64,000 nt of DNA from Cymodocea nodosa (lineage: Eukaryota; Streptophyta; Magnoliopsida; Alismatales; Cymodoceaceae): NCBI GenBank assembly GCA_036874045.1, contig CM072345.1, positions 265,501 to 329,500 on the forward strand, in the 5' to 3' direction. Each line of letters begins with the position of its first letter. The first letter of the stretch is position 1. The position numbers and the translations under genes were made by a program. Positions 50,610-61,921 of the stretch are shown here, in pieces. The notes under the pieces were generated by a model, which saw only the letters and a list, made by a program, of their open reading frames with translations, had not been told where the DNA came from and searched no databases.

Positions 50610-51600
50610 ATCCATGACTTAATTAACATCCCTGGTCTATTTTATGGAGTAGGGGCTCAAGACAATTTAGAGTTACAAATGAAGAGGATTAGACTGAAGC
50701 CCTACCAACATAACATAGAGTAGCAAAATAACCACAAAGACCTTCACCACTCAAGGTGGCCACACTACAAGGGTCATTTTTGTCAAATGCTTGGCACCTC
50801 CAACTATCAAGGTCCTCTAGCCTTCATTGGTAACTCTTGGACCTATTTGTACACTACTTGTTGCATCCTAACTGCTCCCTCCTTGACCAAACAATCAGCC
50901 ATGTTTTTACTCTCCTGGTATACATGGACAAAGGAATGCACCTATTAGATCATATGCACTAGCAGGTCCCACATGGAGTGCACTTGCCAGTAGCTATAGC
51001 TTGCTTTGATCATATCTACCACCTCCTTTAAGTCTATTCCACCTCTACCTTGTCTAGTGCCACCTTGTTGTTTAGGCATAAAAGTAGCCCTTCATGAAGT
51101 GCTCTTAATTTTGTGATCACTGATGAGGAATCATTGTAGGAGTTGGAGAACACCCAAATCAGTCATCCCCAATCTCAGATGATCCATCCTCCTCTTGCTA
51201 AATGAGCTGCCATCCATGTCCCATCTATACTAAGTTTAAAGAAATTTTCCTCTTGCTAAATTAGCTACCATCCATGTCCCATCTATATTAAGTTCAAAGA
51301 AATTTTGCTATGGTCTCTTTCATTGTATCCATTGTTTCCTTGGGCTGATACATGGGATTCCCATAATGTTGTGTTTGAGGATCTATTGCTCTGCTCTATG
51401 AAGTATTGGATGTCCATCTTTCAACCTTCTTTTGATATTCGCAAAAGATCTCTTTGTATTGCTGTACTTGACATTACATTTTTCTTTCCATGTTTCCCAC
51501 ATCATGTAGGCACAAAACATCTTCTACATGATGTAGTTGCCCCTTTCGTACATATGGAGAGACTTCAAGACCATTGATTGCTAAGGCTAGTTATCCTTTA
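50610..51600 (-). mobile_element. LINE (L1-type) 3' fragment
   Basis: It reads on the minus strand. The tail at about 50,628-50,656 has CTCCATAAAATAGACCAGGG, and RNase H/linker sequence is upstream (EGLLLCLNNKVAL near 51,070-51,110; VRKGQLHHVEDVLCLHDVGN near 51,500-51,560). It is 5'-truncated and interrupted, and contains a 58-bp tandem duplication (51,192-51,307). Confidence 0.75.
51192..51307 (+). repeat. Tandem duplication, 58-bp unit
   Basis: The segments 51,192-51,249 and 51,250-51,307 both start ctcttgctaaat.agct and differ at about five positions. Confidence 0.9.
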
Positions 51601-51619
51601 CCTTAGTTGCAAACATTTA

Positions 51620-54600
51620 TTAGATCCATTTACCTGATTATAGATTGATACATTAACAACAAGTACACTTATTTTTCTCCCTGAGTAACATAACCAGAAG
51701 GTTGCTCTATATAGATTTCCTCATTAAGATTTCTATATAGAAAAGCATTCTTCACATCAAGTTGATGTAAAGTTCAATTCTCATTCACAACTATAGAGAG
51801 AATGATGCGAATGGAATTGAGGTAAGCTACCGAAGCAAATGTTTCTTCATAATCTATACCATATTCCTGAGTGAATCCATGAGTCACAAGTCGTGTTTTA
51901 TATCTTTCAACTGTGTCATCTAATTTGTGTTTAATAGTGAAGACTCATTTGTATAACACAAGATTGACATTAATAAGACATTTCACCAACTCTCAAGTTT
52001 CACGGGACGTCAAGTTTTTTATCTCTTCATCTATAGCTTCTTTCCAACATAGTAGCTGCAATGCTTCTTGGTAGGAGCTAAGAATAGACTCAAAAGACAC
52101 TCCCAAGGTAAAATCACAACATGAGATGTTGAAGTTGTCATAGGAAATATAATTGATTATAGGATGTTGGGTGCAAGATTAGGTACCTTTTTGCAAAGCA
52201 ATCGGTAGATCATCTCCTTTGCCATAGATGAGATCAAGAGGTGTAGGCTGCAAAGATATATCAAGTTCGGAATCAATGGTAGAAGAACCTTCTTCAAAAG
52301 TTATAATTGGTGGAGCTTCAAGAATAAGAGGTAGTCTTCCTTGACGATGATACACTTATAGAGAACGATCTATCGACTTGTTGTCATCAAGATGAGTGTT
52401 TTGAAGGAGAATTACATTTGGTGTGGGATGAGGAGGATGCTCAGAGGATTCAATGGTAGAGAAATAAGATTGATCCTTAAAAAAAGTAGCATCAATAGAG
52501 GTATGGTATTTTTTGTTAGAGGATGATAACATCTATACCTCTTCTGAGTCCTAAAATATCCTATAAACACACATTTGATAGCTCTAGCGAACAATTTATT
52601 TAAACCAAGAAAAAGATCCTAGAGATAAGATACACACCCAAAGACCCAAAGAAGAAGGGTAAACAACTCCTTGTGAGGATACAAACACCTAAAAGGAACT
52701 TTCCCTCCCAACGAAGTAGATGACATACAATTGATAAGGTAAGCAACAACAAGCACAACATCAACTCATAGATACTTAGGAATTTTCATATGAATGAGAA
52801 GAATCTGAGTAATATCTAGGAGGTGACAATGCTTACCATTAGCAATGTTATTTTGTTAAGAAGTATGATAATAAGTAGTTTGATGAATAATACCAAGAGA
52901 GGTATACAAGGATTGAAATTTTATACTAACAAATTCTAAAGCATTATACGTGCATAAATATTTTAGAGTAGTATCAAATTAAGTTTTGATTTCAACAAGA
53001 AAATTTTGAATAATAGTAGTAACATGCTAACAATCTTTTAATAAATAAACTCAACATACATAAGAGCAATCTTCAACAAAAATAATGTAGTAGCAATGAT
53101 TAGAAACAAATGTAACATGATTTGGCCCCCAAATATCATAATTAACTAAGTCAAACATTTGACAACTAGGGACAAGATGAACCTGGGAAAATGAAAATCT
53201 ATTATGTTTTCCCAACTAACACAACTCACACTGAAATTCAAAGAAAGATAACTAGGGTAAAGCATGTTGGAGCTTCTAGTGAGATGAATACCTCAGACGA
53301 TGGTGCCAAAGTACACAAAAGGTAGAGGAGCCATCAATTGACAACAAAGTTGTCAAACTAGAACTAGGTATATTTTACACAAGGGTGTAGATGCCATCGT
53401 TGCCTTTACGTCCTAAACCAATCCTCAACCCCGTCTGAAGGTTTTGAAAGATGCAATGGAAAGGGAAAAATGTCACAAAAATATGAAAATTGAATTGTAA
53501 TGGTACTAATAGAAAGATTGTTCATAGGTAGTTCGAGTATATAAAGGATTTGATCAAGGCAAATGTCAAAGGTGACATAAAAAATCCCTCTACCCGAAAC
53601 CTTGCAAGCACGACCATCAATGATAGTCACACTATAAAGGTTTGGTAGATCTATATTCAATTAAATAAAGAAAGGCTACTTGTTATATGTTAAGAGGCTC
53701 CTGAGTCTACTATCTAGGAACTAGTATCTTCCCTAGTTACCATGGCGGAACCAATACTTAAAGAGGTGGAAGCTAATGCCATTGTAGCTTGAATAGAGGT
53801 GGTTTGTAACTACATTAGTCTTTCAAAGTCAATCTTGGAAATCTTCATAATAGAAGTATTGTTAAAGGATGTTGAAGAAATCTAAGGGTCCACTATATCT
53901 ATAACGGCCTTGGCCCAAGTAGGTTTGTTGAACTTGTCTTAACATTTTTTTAATTGATGCCCTAGCTTGTTACAATGTTGACACTTAGGTTTGCCTCTTC
54001 TTTCACCTCTTTTCCTATAATTGTGGGAAGAGGAAGTAACCAAAGCAGTTCTATCAATGAGATTTGGAGCAACAGGAATAGCTGTAGAAATCCACAAGAC
54101 TTTAGTAAATGTTTCTTCTAAATTTGGCATCTAATCTGAGAACTTAAAGCAAGAGTCAAGCTTGTCAAAAAACCAGTAACAAGTAGTTCTTCTCTATAGC
54201 ACCTACTAATACTAATGTCAAAGGTTGGAGGTTAGTAGAGATCAAGCTCCTCTACAATCCCACGGAAAACACTGTAGCATTCTTGGGGACTTTGATCACC
54301 TTACCTGAGTGTGAACAATTTTTCATACACTTAGAAGGCTTTGGTCGCATTCTTTTTATACCCATATGTTTTTGTTAAAGATAACCAGATCTTTCGTACT
54401 AGTCATATCATAAAAACACTTTGAGCAATGGTCAACTTTATACTTGCAAGTAGCTACAAAACTATGATAGCATTGTTGGCAAGCCAATCATCATGGATAT
54501 CTAATTTATCACTTGGAGAATCACATGTCAAGTGGCCTAACGTCCTATGGGTAAGAACAATTGTTTCAAAGCATTGGGCCTACAATATATAATTTTTTCC

Positions 54601-54660
54601 ATTTAGCTTTTCAGAAACTAGTACAAAACTACATGTCAAGGCATCTTTAGAAGCCATTTA
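51620..54660 (-). mobile_element. Ty1-copia fossil: gag, integrase, start of reverse transcriptase
   Basis: It reads on the minus strand. Gag is at about 53,940-54,650, with a CCHC knuckle (CQHCNKLGHQLKKC near 53,940-53,985). Integrase follows at about 52,400-53,700, with IKCVFIGYFRTQKRYRCYHP near 52,530-52,590. The start of reverse transcriptase (LDVKNAFLYRNLN, about 51,700-51,770) extends to about 51,650. No LTR was identified. It is broken and old. Confidence 0.8.
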
Positions 54661-54829
54661 CATAATAAACAAGTCACAACCATAGATTAGAGAGAAAGTA
54701 TAACCCACGAGAACTTCCATGAAAGGACTGTCCAATAAGCCGAACACAACCAATTGTATTGTGAAATCTGTCCAACAATAGTACATAAAAAACTCTATAC
54801 AGTAGTCACTTGCAAATAGGTTTTCACTA

Positions 54830-56330
54830 TCAAGTATAAGCCTAATGGGTCTATGGAACATTATAAGGCTCACTTGGTTGCACATGATTTTACACAAGAA
54901 TATAGAGTTGACTACATCAAGATCTTCTCTCCTGTTGCTCGTCTCAACCCCTTTCAGGTTCTCTCCCTCACTATCAATCAATAATGGGCATTGCACCAAC
55001 TAGACATAAAAAATGTCTTCTTATATGGTGACCTCATCGAAAAAGTTTATATGGCACAACCACCAGGCTATGTTGCTCAAAGAGAGTCTTAGGTATGCAA
55101 GCTAAAGTAGGTCATTTATGGTTTGAAACAAAGTCCACGTGCATGGTTTAAAAAGTTGAGTCAAGCCATGTTTCGTGGAGGTTTTCATCGTTGCACTATA
55201 GATCACTTTGTGTTTCTCAAGCAAACTACAAAAGGAATTGTTATTCTTACTATATATGTAGATGATATCCTTCTCACCGATAGTGATATTGACGGTGTCT
55301 TTAGAATCAAAGATTACTTGGGAAAAAATTTTCAAACTAAGGATATGAGGAGACCTAGATACTTCCTAGGCATTGAGTTTGCATATTCTCAAGGAAAAAT
55401 GATTCTCTCAATGAAAGTATATACTTGATCTACTAAAGGTAACTAGATATCTTGATTACAAGCTAGAGACAACACCAATTGACAAAAACCATAGTTTTGG
55501 GATACTATGAGTGAGGAACTAGATAATCCTAAACAATATCAAAGATTGGTGGGAAAGTTGATTTATCTCACTATTACCAGACTAGTTATTACTTATATGG
55601 TAGGGTTGCTCAACCAATTTATGCACATACCAAGAAAAGCTTACTAGACAAGAGTTCAACAACTACTTGCCTACCTAAAAAGCACATCAGGGAAAGGTCT
55701 ATTATATTAGAAAAAGGGACACTTGAAGATAGAAGTCTTCTCTGATGTTAGCTATACAGAGGATAAAGCTAACAAAAAATCACTTCAGGATACCTTACAT
55801 ATGACAATGGAAATCTTATGACCTAGAGAAGCAAGAAATAGAATATTGTCTCATGTTCTAGCTTTGAATCTGAGTACAGATTTATAAGAGAAACAAGTTG
55901 TGAAATGATGTGGGTCTACTCTTTCCTTCAAGAGTGTGGAGTTACTATATAGGAGCTTATACCCATGTACTGTGACAACTAGTCAACAATACATATAGCT
56001 AAAAATGAAACGTTTCATGAATGTACCAAACACATAGAGATAGATTGTCACTATGTCAAGGACTTAGTGACAAAGAGAATCATTTGCACTCCATATACTC
56101 CATCATCAAAGGAACTTGTCAACGTCCTTACCAAGGATTTAAGTCAAGTGTCACTGATTATATTTGTAACAAGTTGGCCATGAAAAATATATCTTTCAGT
56201 TTGAGGGGGAATATTAGTTATTATACTTTGGTTGTATTTGGATCCATATATGATCTGTGTAAGATCTATTTGGGATCTTATATATATTTACTTATATCCA
56301 TTTTTGACAAACAATGAATTACCTCTGATT
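54830..56330 (+). mobile_element. Ty1-copia fossil: reverse transcriptase, RNase H, 3' LTR
   Basis: Plus strand. The reverse transcriptase runs from HYKAHLVAHDFTQEY-like sequence (54,860 on) through LTIYVDDILLTDSD (about 55,245-55,285) and FQTKDMRRPRYFLGIEF. RNase H ends at about 56,150, followed by a polypurine tract (agtttgaggggga) and 3' LTR sequence from about 56,213. It lies against the relic at 51,620-54,660 on the opposite strand. It is broken. Confidence 0.82.
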
Positions 56331-56334
56331 ACAC

Positions 56335-56900
56335 ATCTAAATTGGCCAAAACTATGGATGTGAAGAGATTGCACAATTTTTGGAGTTTAGTAGGATACTA
56401 CCACAAATTTATCAAAGACTTTAACAAGATTATCCTTCCACTAAATACAACCTTTAAGAAAAATAGATTTCAATAGAGCTGTCAAATAAAGTTGGCCTTC
56501 TCTAATTTCAAGATCTTAAAGTGATGTGTGGATAAGAAAGGGAATTCTGTAGTAACACAAGCATTAGTGTAATGACAAGAGTGGATCATCTCTGACAACT
56601 TGGGAGAAATATCACAAGCTCTTGATGCAATTTTCAAGTCTTGAGGACAAGACAATGTTTGATGGGGGGGGGGAAGAGATGTGATGAACATTTAGTCTAG
56701 TAGTTTGAGCATTGGGTTGTGTGCCTAATTATTTGCCTTAGATTTTATTTTGTTTAGTCCAACCTATACACTTGGGTATTTAAGTCAAGAGTTGTATTAA
56801 GGTTGGGTATGCCTATAATAACATTGTGAAACCTAATTTGGAGAGAGCTATCTCTTGAACATAGCAAATCTATCTTCCAACGAGGTTTTGATCATCACTT
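56335..56900 (+). mobile_element. Ty3-gypsy fossil: RT/RNase H edge and 3' LTR
   Basis: The plus frame shows RLHNFWSLVGYYHKFIKDFN, the conserved gypsy RT-to-RNase H junction. A polypurine tract with ten G follows (56,664-56,673), then an LTR start at 56,680 (TGTGATGAACATTTAG) similar to the LTR at 44,413. Most of the element is missing. Confidence 0.78.
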
Positions 56901-57845
56901 GTGGTGACTTTTCCACTTCTAGAATGACATTCTTGGAGTAGCTCATCCTTTTAGATATGCATGTCTTTAGTTGGTGGTAGGCTTGCGTTCAACTCATTAT
57001 CTATTAAGGACGGCTTAAAGGGCTTCAAGTCATTCACATTCACCATGGGGTAGATGGACATGTATGATGGCATCTCAAATTGACAAGCATTCTCTCCTAT
57101 CATTTTATAGATTCTAAAAGAACCATACTTTAAAGGTTTCAGCTTAAGTGATGCTTCCTTTAAATGTTGCTTTCCCAAGTGAAGCTACACTAGATCTCCC
57201 ACAGAAAAGGTATCTTTTTGCTGGTGTTGATTATGGCTTGCCTTATAGTGTTTGTGTGCCTTCAAGAGTTGTATGTTGGAATGAATAGCCTAGATGTGTT
57301 CTATGAAACACCTTGCTCTTCTAGCCTCTTAGTCCCCCTTTAAGGGATCATTGCTATCCAAGGTGAATTCTAAATAAAAAATATTAGCTAGCAAAAACTC
57401 CAAACAGCCTTCAAATTGTGTCTTTCTAGTAAACTTACGTAAGGCCCTATTGAAGGCAAATTGAATATATGGCAAATTCTCATCTCACATCTTTAGATAT
57501 TAGGAATTGTATCCTCGAAGTAGGTAGATAATGGTTCTATTCATCACCTTTGTTTGGCCATCTATTTGAGGATGATATGGAAAGTGGTGTTTCAAAGTAG
57601 TATCATCAAATTCCAAGGGTTTGCTAAAAAGTACCCAAAAACCTGTTATCTCTATCTAAAATAATGGAGCCAAGAAATCTAAAGTGTATCCATATATGTT
57701 GGAAATAAAGTTTGGCTACCTTGGTCTTGCTGATAGTCTTCTTATAAGTGATCAACACAATTATCTTGGAGAATCTATCCACAATCACATAGAGATGATC
57801 ATGACCTTTGTTAAGTTTTGGGCAATTCTCCCACAAAGTTTATGG
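56900..57845 (-). mobile_element. Ty3-gypsy fossil: integrase and its C-terminal end
   Basis: Minus strand. Integrase core with HDHLYVIVDRFSKIIVLITY (about 57,735-57,800) and FLGSIILDRDNRFLG is followed by the C-terminal part with LKPLKYGSFRIYKMIGENAC and YPMVNVNDLKPF (about 56,990-57,150). It is broken. Confidence 0.82.
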
Positions 57846-57849
57846 AAAC

Positions 57850-58020
57850 ACTCTCCCACAAGTGGGAGGATTAGTTTGTTGAGAAGAGGAACCAATCTAG
57901 TGGATCTTAGCCACAATTTTGTAGCTAACATTACACAAACTCATTGGCTTGAAGTCACAAAAATCCTTCAATTTGTCCATGACTTCTCCCTGTAGCTATC
58001 CATAGAATTCAAAACAGCCT
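57850..58020 (-). mobile_element. LINE reverse-transcriptase scrap
   Basis: The minus frame reads DFKPMSLCNVSYKIVAKI, the conserved start of the L1-type reverse transcriptase domain. It is only about 170 bp, next to the gypsy integrase. From 58,021 to 58,269 I see intron only. Confidence 0.7.
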
Positions 58021-58269
58021 ATAGGAAAAAAAGTAAGGTAATTGTCAAGGTATTCTATGAAATTGTTTATAAAAAAGTAAAAATATTTGACACAAGCCAT
58101 TCTATTATGCTCATGGCATAACCACTATAAGATGTACTCAATTAATTTCATCATTTGTTAGGTGTACTGGACACTATATGAAAGGAACTTCAGCTATTGC
58201 TTGATTAGTTTATTCTATTGTCTTAAATTACTTATATGACATTTGAATTGAAAATTAGCTGTTTTTTAG

Positions 58270-58332
58270 GTGGCAAGTGCTGAAGAATATGTGGATGCTA
58301 TGAAAAATGCAGGAATTTTAATTCAAGTTGAG
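58270..58332 (+). CDS. EDD1: EDD1 exon 9, last visible exon
   Basis: This exon has 21 codons and is phase 0 at both ends: VASAEEYVDAMKNAGILIQV and then Glu. It aligns with the Arabidopsis segment QNAESYEDTMRNSGINIEIE. The acceptor is gctgttttttag and the donor is GAG|gtatgc. The next family segment (ERKKIILEKSNAL-like) is not found before 64,000, so intron 9 is at least 5.7 kb and the gene continues to the right. Confidence 0.93.
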
Positions 58333-58449
58333 GTATGCATTACTTGTCCTTCACATTTATTTATTTATGGAATTACTCCACGTTCAGTTCAAATCCCTAG
58401 TTGATGGTTATTTAGGTTGACTTTTGGCATAAAATTTGTAGTGGCAGAT

Positions 58450-59935
58450 CTATTCAAGTTGTGGTTGATGGCTATTCTATTGTCTTGCTGCTCCCCTGTC
58501 TGGCATTGCTAACATTGGGAATAGTGAAGATCTATGGTGGAAATACAAACAAGAACTAAAAATTTTAAAAAATATTATGGTTTTACAAGCTGCATTCGAG
58601 AGGCAACATTCTCCAAATGTTCAATCACACATTCGATGATGACTCTACTGCTAATTGACACTTAATTATAACATGATTTCAACATCAGAGCTTCTGGGTT
58701 GGGCCAGCTGAAATCCACTTATTACATCTTCCCTACTGTTGGAGAGGTCTTGTCCTCAAAGTTGAGAAATTGCATTGCCAACTTATAATAGTCTTCCTAA
58801 GTTGCCACAACCACTTCTTCTCCCTCCTACTGGGTCAGCACCTTCGTAATCACCCAATTCCCCTTCCTTTCCATTTTGTAGCTAAAAATTTTTGTTAGCT
58901 CTTTGCTGGCTTCTAGATGCATCATCGGTTGTTGGGGATTGACTATATTGACGAATGGTCCCACCTTTCTTCCAAGTTGAGATATATGGAAGACCAGGTG
59001 AATTCAAGATTCTGGTGAAAGCAATAGACAATAATCTACCTTGCCAATGCGTTGCTCCACCTGGAAAGGGTCATGATACTGTGGTGTCAATTTGTACATC
59101 CTGTGACTTGTGACTTGCTACACTCCCTTGACAATATAGTTGTAATTTTAAGTAAATCCAGTTTCCCACTTGATATTCATCGTCATGCCTATGTTTGTCT
59201 GATAGCATCTTCATTCGGTTTTGTCCCTTGTGTATATTTTCTTGCAATCTTTGAAATAATATCTCCCAACCTTGCAGCACATCATCCACTATAGTCACCT
59301 TTGTAGTATCAGGTAGATAAGAAAGTGGTGTCAGTAGCTTGATTCTGTATAAGACTTCAAATGACATACACCTTATAGAATTATGCACATTAGTGTTATG
59401 CCAAAACTCCACCCACAATAGCCATTTAATCCAATTCCTGCGATGTTGGAATGTGAAATAATAGAGATAGGTCTCAACTGTATGGTTTAAGTTTTCAATC
59501 AGCCGATTACTTTGAGGGTGATAGATTGAAGTCATGCATGGTTGGATGCCTTGTCACTATATTAGTTCATGCAAAAGGTACTTGTAAAGAGAGGATCTTT
59601 ATCACATGCTATCATTTGCAAGATCCCATGTAATCAAACTACTAGCTCCATGAATACTTGAGCTAGATCCTTAGCTGAATAAAGATGTTTAAGTGGTACC
59701 AAGTGACAATACTTGGTGAGTCAATACATTACTGCCTAGATAACTGTCTTTCCTCATGACGGAGGTAATTTTCCAATGAAATTCATACTTATATCTGTCC
59801 AACTATGTCTGGGAATCAAAAAAGGCTATAATAATCCTACCAGAGTGGTATTATTGTATTTGTTACATTAACAAACATCACACTTACGAACATGCCTCTT
59901 CAAGTCCTCCTACCATCCTTTCCAATACATATTTG
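58450..59935 (-). mobile_element. Ty3-gypsy fossil: integrase, 3' end and LTR
   Basis: Minus strand. A zinc-finger/integrase start (YWKGWEDLKRHVRKCDVC, near 59,880-59,930) leads to the core (TSIYHPQSNRLIENLNHTVE, about 59,475-59,535) and the C-terminal region (SDKHRHDDEYQVGNWIYLKL). A polypurine-like GTAGGGAAGA comes next, then an LTR from 58,727 (TGTAATAAGTGG) to about 58,450. The LTR resembles that at 32,506-32,846. It is broken. Confidence 0.82.
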
Positions 59936-59939
59936 CTTT

Positions 59940-61379
59940 AAGTCTATTGAGTTATTAAGTTAAGGGTAATATGGTACTTTCTCATGTAAACCTAATGGAA
60001 GAGGGAGAGGGGGTAGTTGACACTCTCTTAGGAGACTTTTTCTTCTCCACCTTTCTTCCATCTTCTTCCTCTCTACCTTCATCATGCGAGATTTCACTTG
60101 GTATTAGAGTAACTTCCATGTGTGTCTACCTTGCTAACTCTATCCATAATGTTTGTTTCTTTTGCAACTTCTGTACTTTACAACTTACCTAATTGATTGA
60201 CAGCTCGTCTCTAGGCTAGTGGCTTGGCTTTAGGCTTATTGTAGATGGGAAATGATGTAGATGTCTAAACTATATTTATGTATGTAATAGCTCTTCCTAT
60301 CTCTCTTCCATCTTTGGTTGGAGTCATTGACATCTCTCCTCTCCTCTCCTCTCCTCTCTCTATGTGCACCATGGTCTTTTGATGCATTGTTGGGTTGTGT
60401 CTTCTTTAGTCATCCATGTGTTGGTGAAGGACAAACCTTTGTGACACACAACCTTTATCCTAAATCAACTCTTTAGGGTTATCAGCGGCATGAACTCAAT
60501 GGATGAATTCACCAAAAATTTAAGGGATACCTCTTAAAGGCTAAATGGGAAGAATTCTATCCAATGGGCTTAAGGGTTCAGGAAGTTTTTAGTAGCACAT
60601 AGATGCATTAAGCACATTACTCAACCTCCATCAGATGATAAATATAATAGCTATGAAGAATGATTTGTCGTAGATGCAATTGTCATTTCGTAGACATTGA
60701 ATAGTTTAGAACCCAAAGTTGTAGCTAGCATGGTATTTCTTGAGCCAACCAAGAAAATATGAGACACCTTGGAGCTAACTTATGGAAATGTTAAAAATAA
60801 AAGTAGAATTTTTGAGATTTATAAGCAAATCTTCATTGGACGTTGGGGGTTCTCGATGCAAGAACAATTCACTCAATTTCGTACTTTAGCAAATGAACTT
60901 GAGACATATCAACTGATTACTACCGATATTCAATAGTATTGGCAATATCGTGATGAGTTACTTTTAGTTGCTTATCTCAATGGTCTCAATCTAGATATTG
61001 CTAGACTGATATTGCTAGACCAGTTCGCAATCAGATTCTCAGTGGTGATACTCTATCAAATCTACAGATCACATTTTCCAAAGTTTTTCGATTGTTGACA
61101 TCCTTTTATAGACCTGATTCCTCACCTATTGTAAATTACTCAACTATGACAGTTAAAGGTTAGGAATAGTTGATGACAATATCTGAATCTTCGATTTTGC
61201 AGCATTACCATCTTAGGCACCCATCCCACAATTAACTTCAAAAAGCATTACTTTAGGTTCATCTTTCTAGTTTTGATTATGAGTCTTATCAGTTGAGTAA
61301 GCACCATTGTGCTACCTTCTGTTGTTTGTGTCTTATTTTGAGTTAATCTCCTTTTGAACTTATTCACTGTGATATTTGT
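59940..61379 (+). mobile_element. Ty1-copia fossil: leader and gag
   Basis: A leader/LTR-like region (about 59,940-60,500, with a CTCTC repeat at 60,331-60,361) is followed by gag (MVFLEPTKKI near 60,730-60,760, then NKSRIFEIYKQIF near 60,795-60,835 and EQFTQFRTLANELE). Pre-integrase sequence with ELIHCDIC (about 61,355-61,378) comes last. It stops at the Harbinger element and may continue beyond the window. It is broken. Confidence 0.75.
60331..60361 (+). repeat. CTCTC microsatellite
   Basis: Six or so ctctc units form an uninterrupted pyrimidine run inside the copia leader region. Confidence 0.85.
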
Positions 61380-61510
61380 GGCCTGTTTGTGCACCTAGAA
61401 TTTGACGGAAAGAATTCAAAATCTGGGTGTTTGTGCACGTTCAGGAATTTGATGGAAATTGAATTCCAAGTATTTGTGCACATGACAGAATTGGAGGGAA
61501 TTGAATAAAA
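61380..61510. repeat. Harbinger end with three spaced repeats
   Basis: The units start at about 61,380, 61,425 and 61,468 (periods 45 and 43 bp). Each has YtttgtgcaC, then gaattKgaYgg or similar, then gaattcaa/gaattgaa. They look like subterminal sites of the kind bound by the transposase or its companion protein; this role is inference. Confidence 0.8.
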
Positions 61511-61921
61511 TTGATTTTTAATAAAATTAAGTATTGACTTCTAATAATTAATGAAAATGTAATTAATTTATTAATGAATTGTTGACATTACTAAATGAAT
61601 ATATTATTAAAATAAATGTTTATATATCATTTATCAATTAATTAAATATATCATTATATAAAATAAATCACAACATAACAGAAATTGATAACTTTCCCGT
61701 TATATTACATATTTAAAACAACAAAAGGATAATTATAAATTTTATATTCCTCGTAATGATCAAAAAAAAGGCATATTACAAAAAATTTACTCATTATGAT
61801 GTTTGTAATATTTTCATTCACGACCATCCCACATTGCATACATAATATTTTCAGGAAATTTATCTGCAATTTCTTTTCTTTGCTCTTGTGTGTTGTTCCC
61901 AATAGTGTTAAGTATTTCATA

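Larger units (their letters stand above)
995..58332 (+). other. EDD1: Organellar glycyl-tRNA synthetase gene, central part, nine exons
   Basis: The gene encodes the bacterial-type glycyl-tRNA synthetase used in plastids and mitochondria, which charges tRNA-Gly with glycine. In plants the alpha (GlyQ) and beta (GlyS) subunits are fused. The nine exons total 660 nt (220 codons) and correspond to the start of the beta region, starting just before LEIGTEEIPPHD and running to the segment ending ILIQVE. Exons: 995-1078, 4339-4425, 14183-14284, 22047-22110, 34889-34944, 38649-38720, 45957-46039, 50525-50573, 58270-58332. All introns are GT-AG, phases match at every junction, and the spliced frame has no stop. 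Identification rests on remembered similarity to Arabidopsis EDD1 and bacterial GlyS. The alpha part lies upstream of the window, and the rest of the beta region, including its C-terminal anticodon-binding part, lies downstream. Exons make up about 1.2% of the span. Confidence 0.93.
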
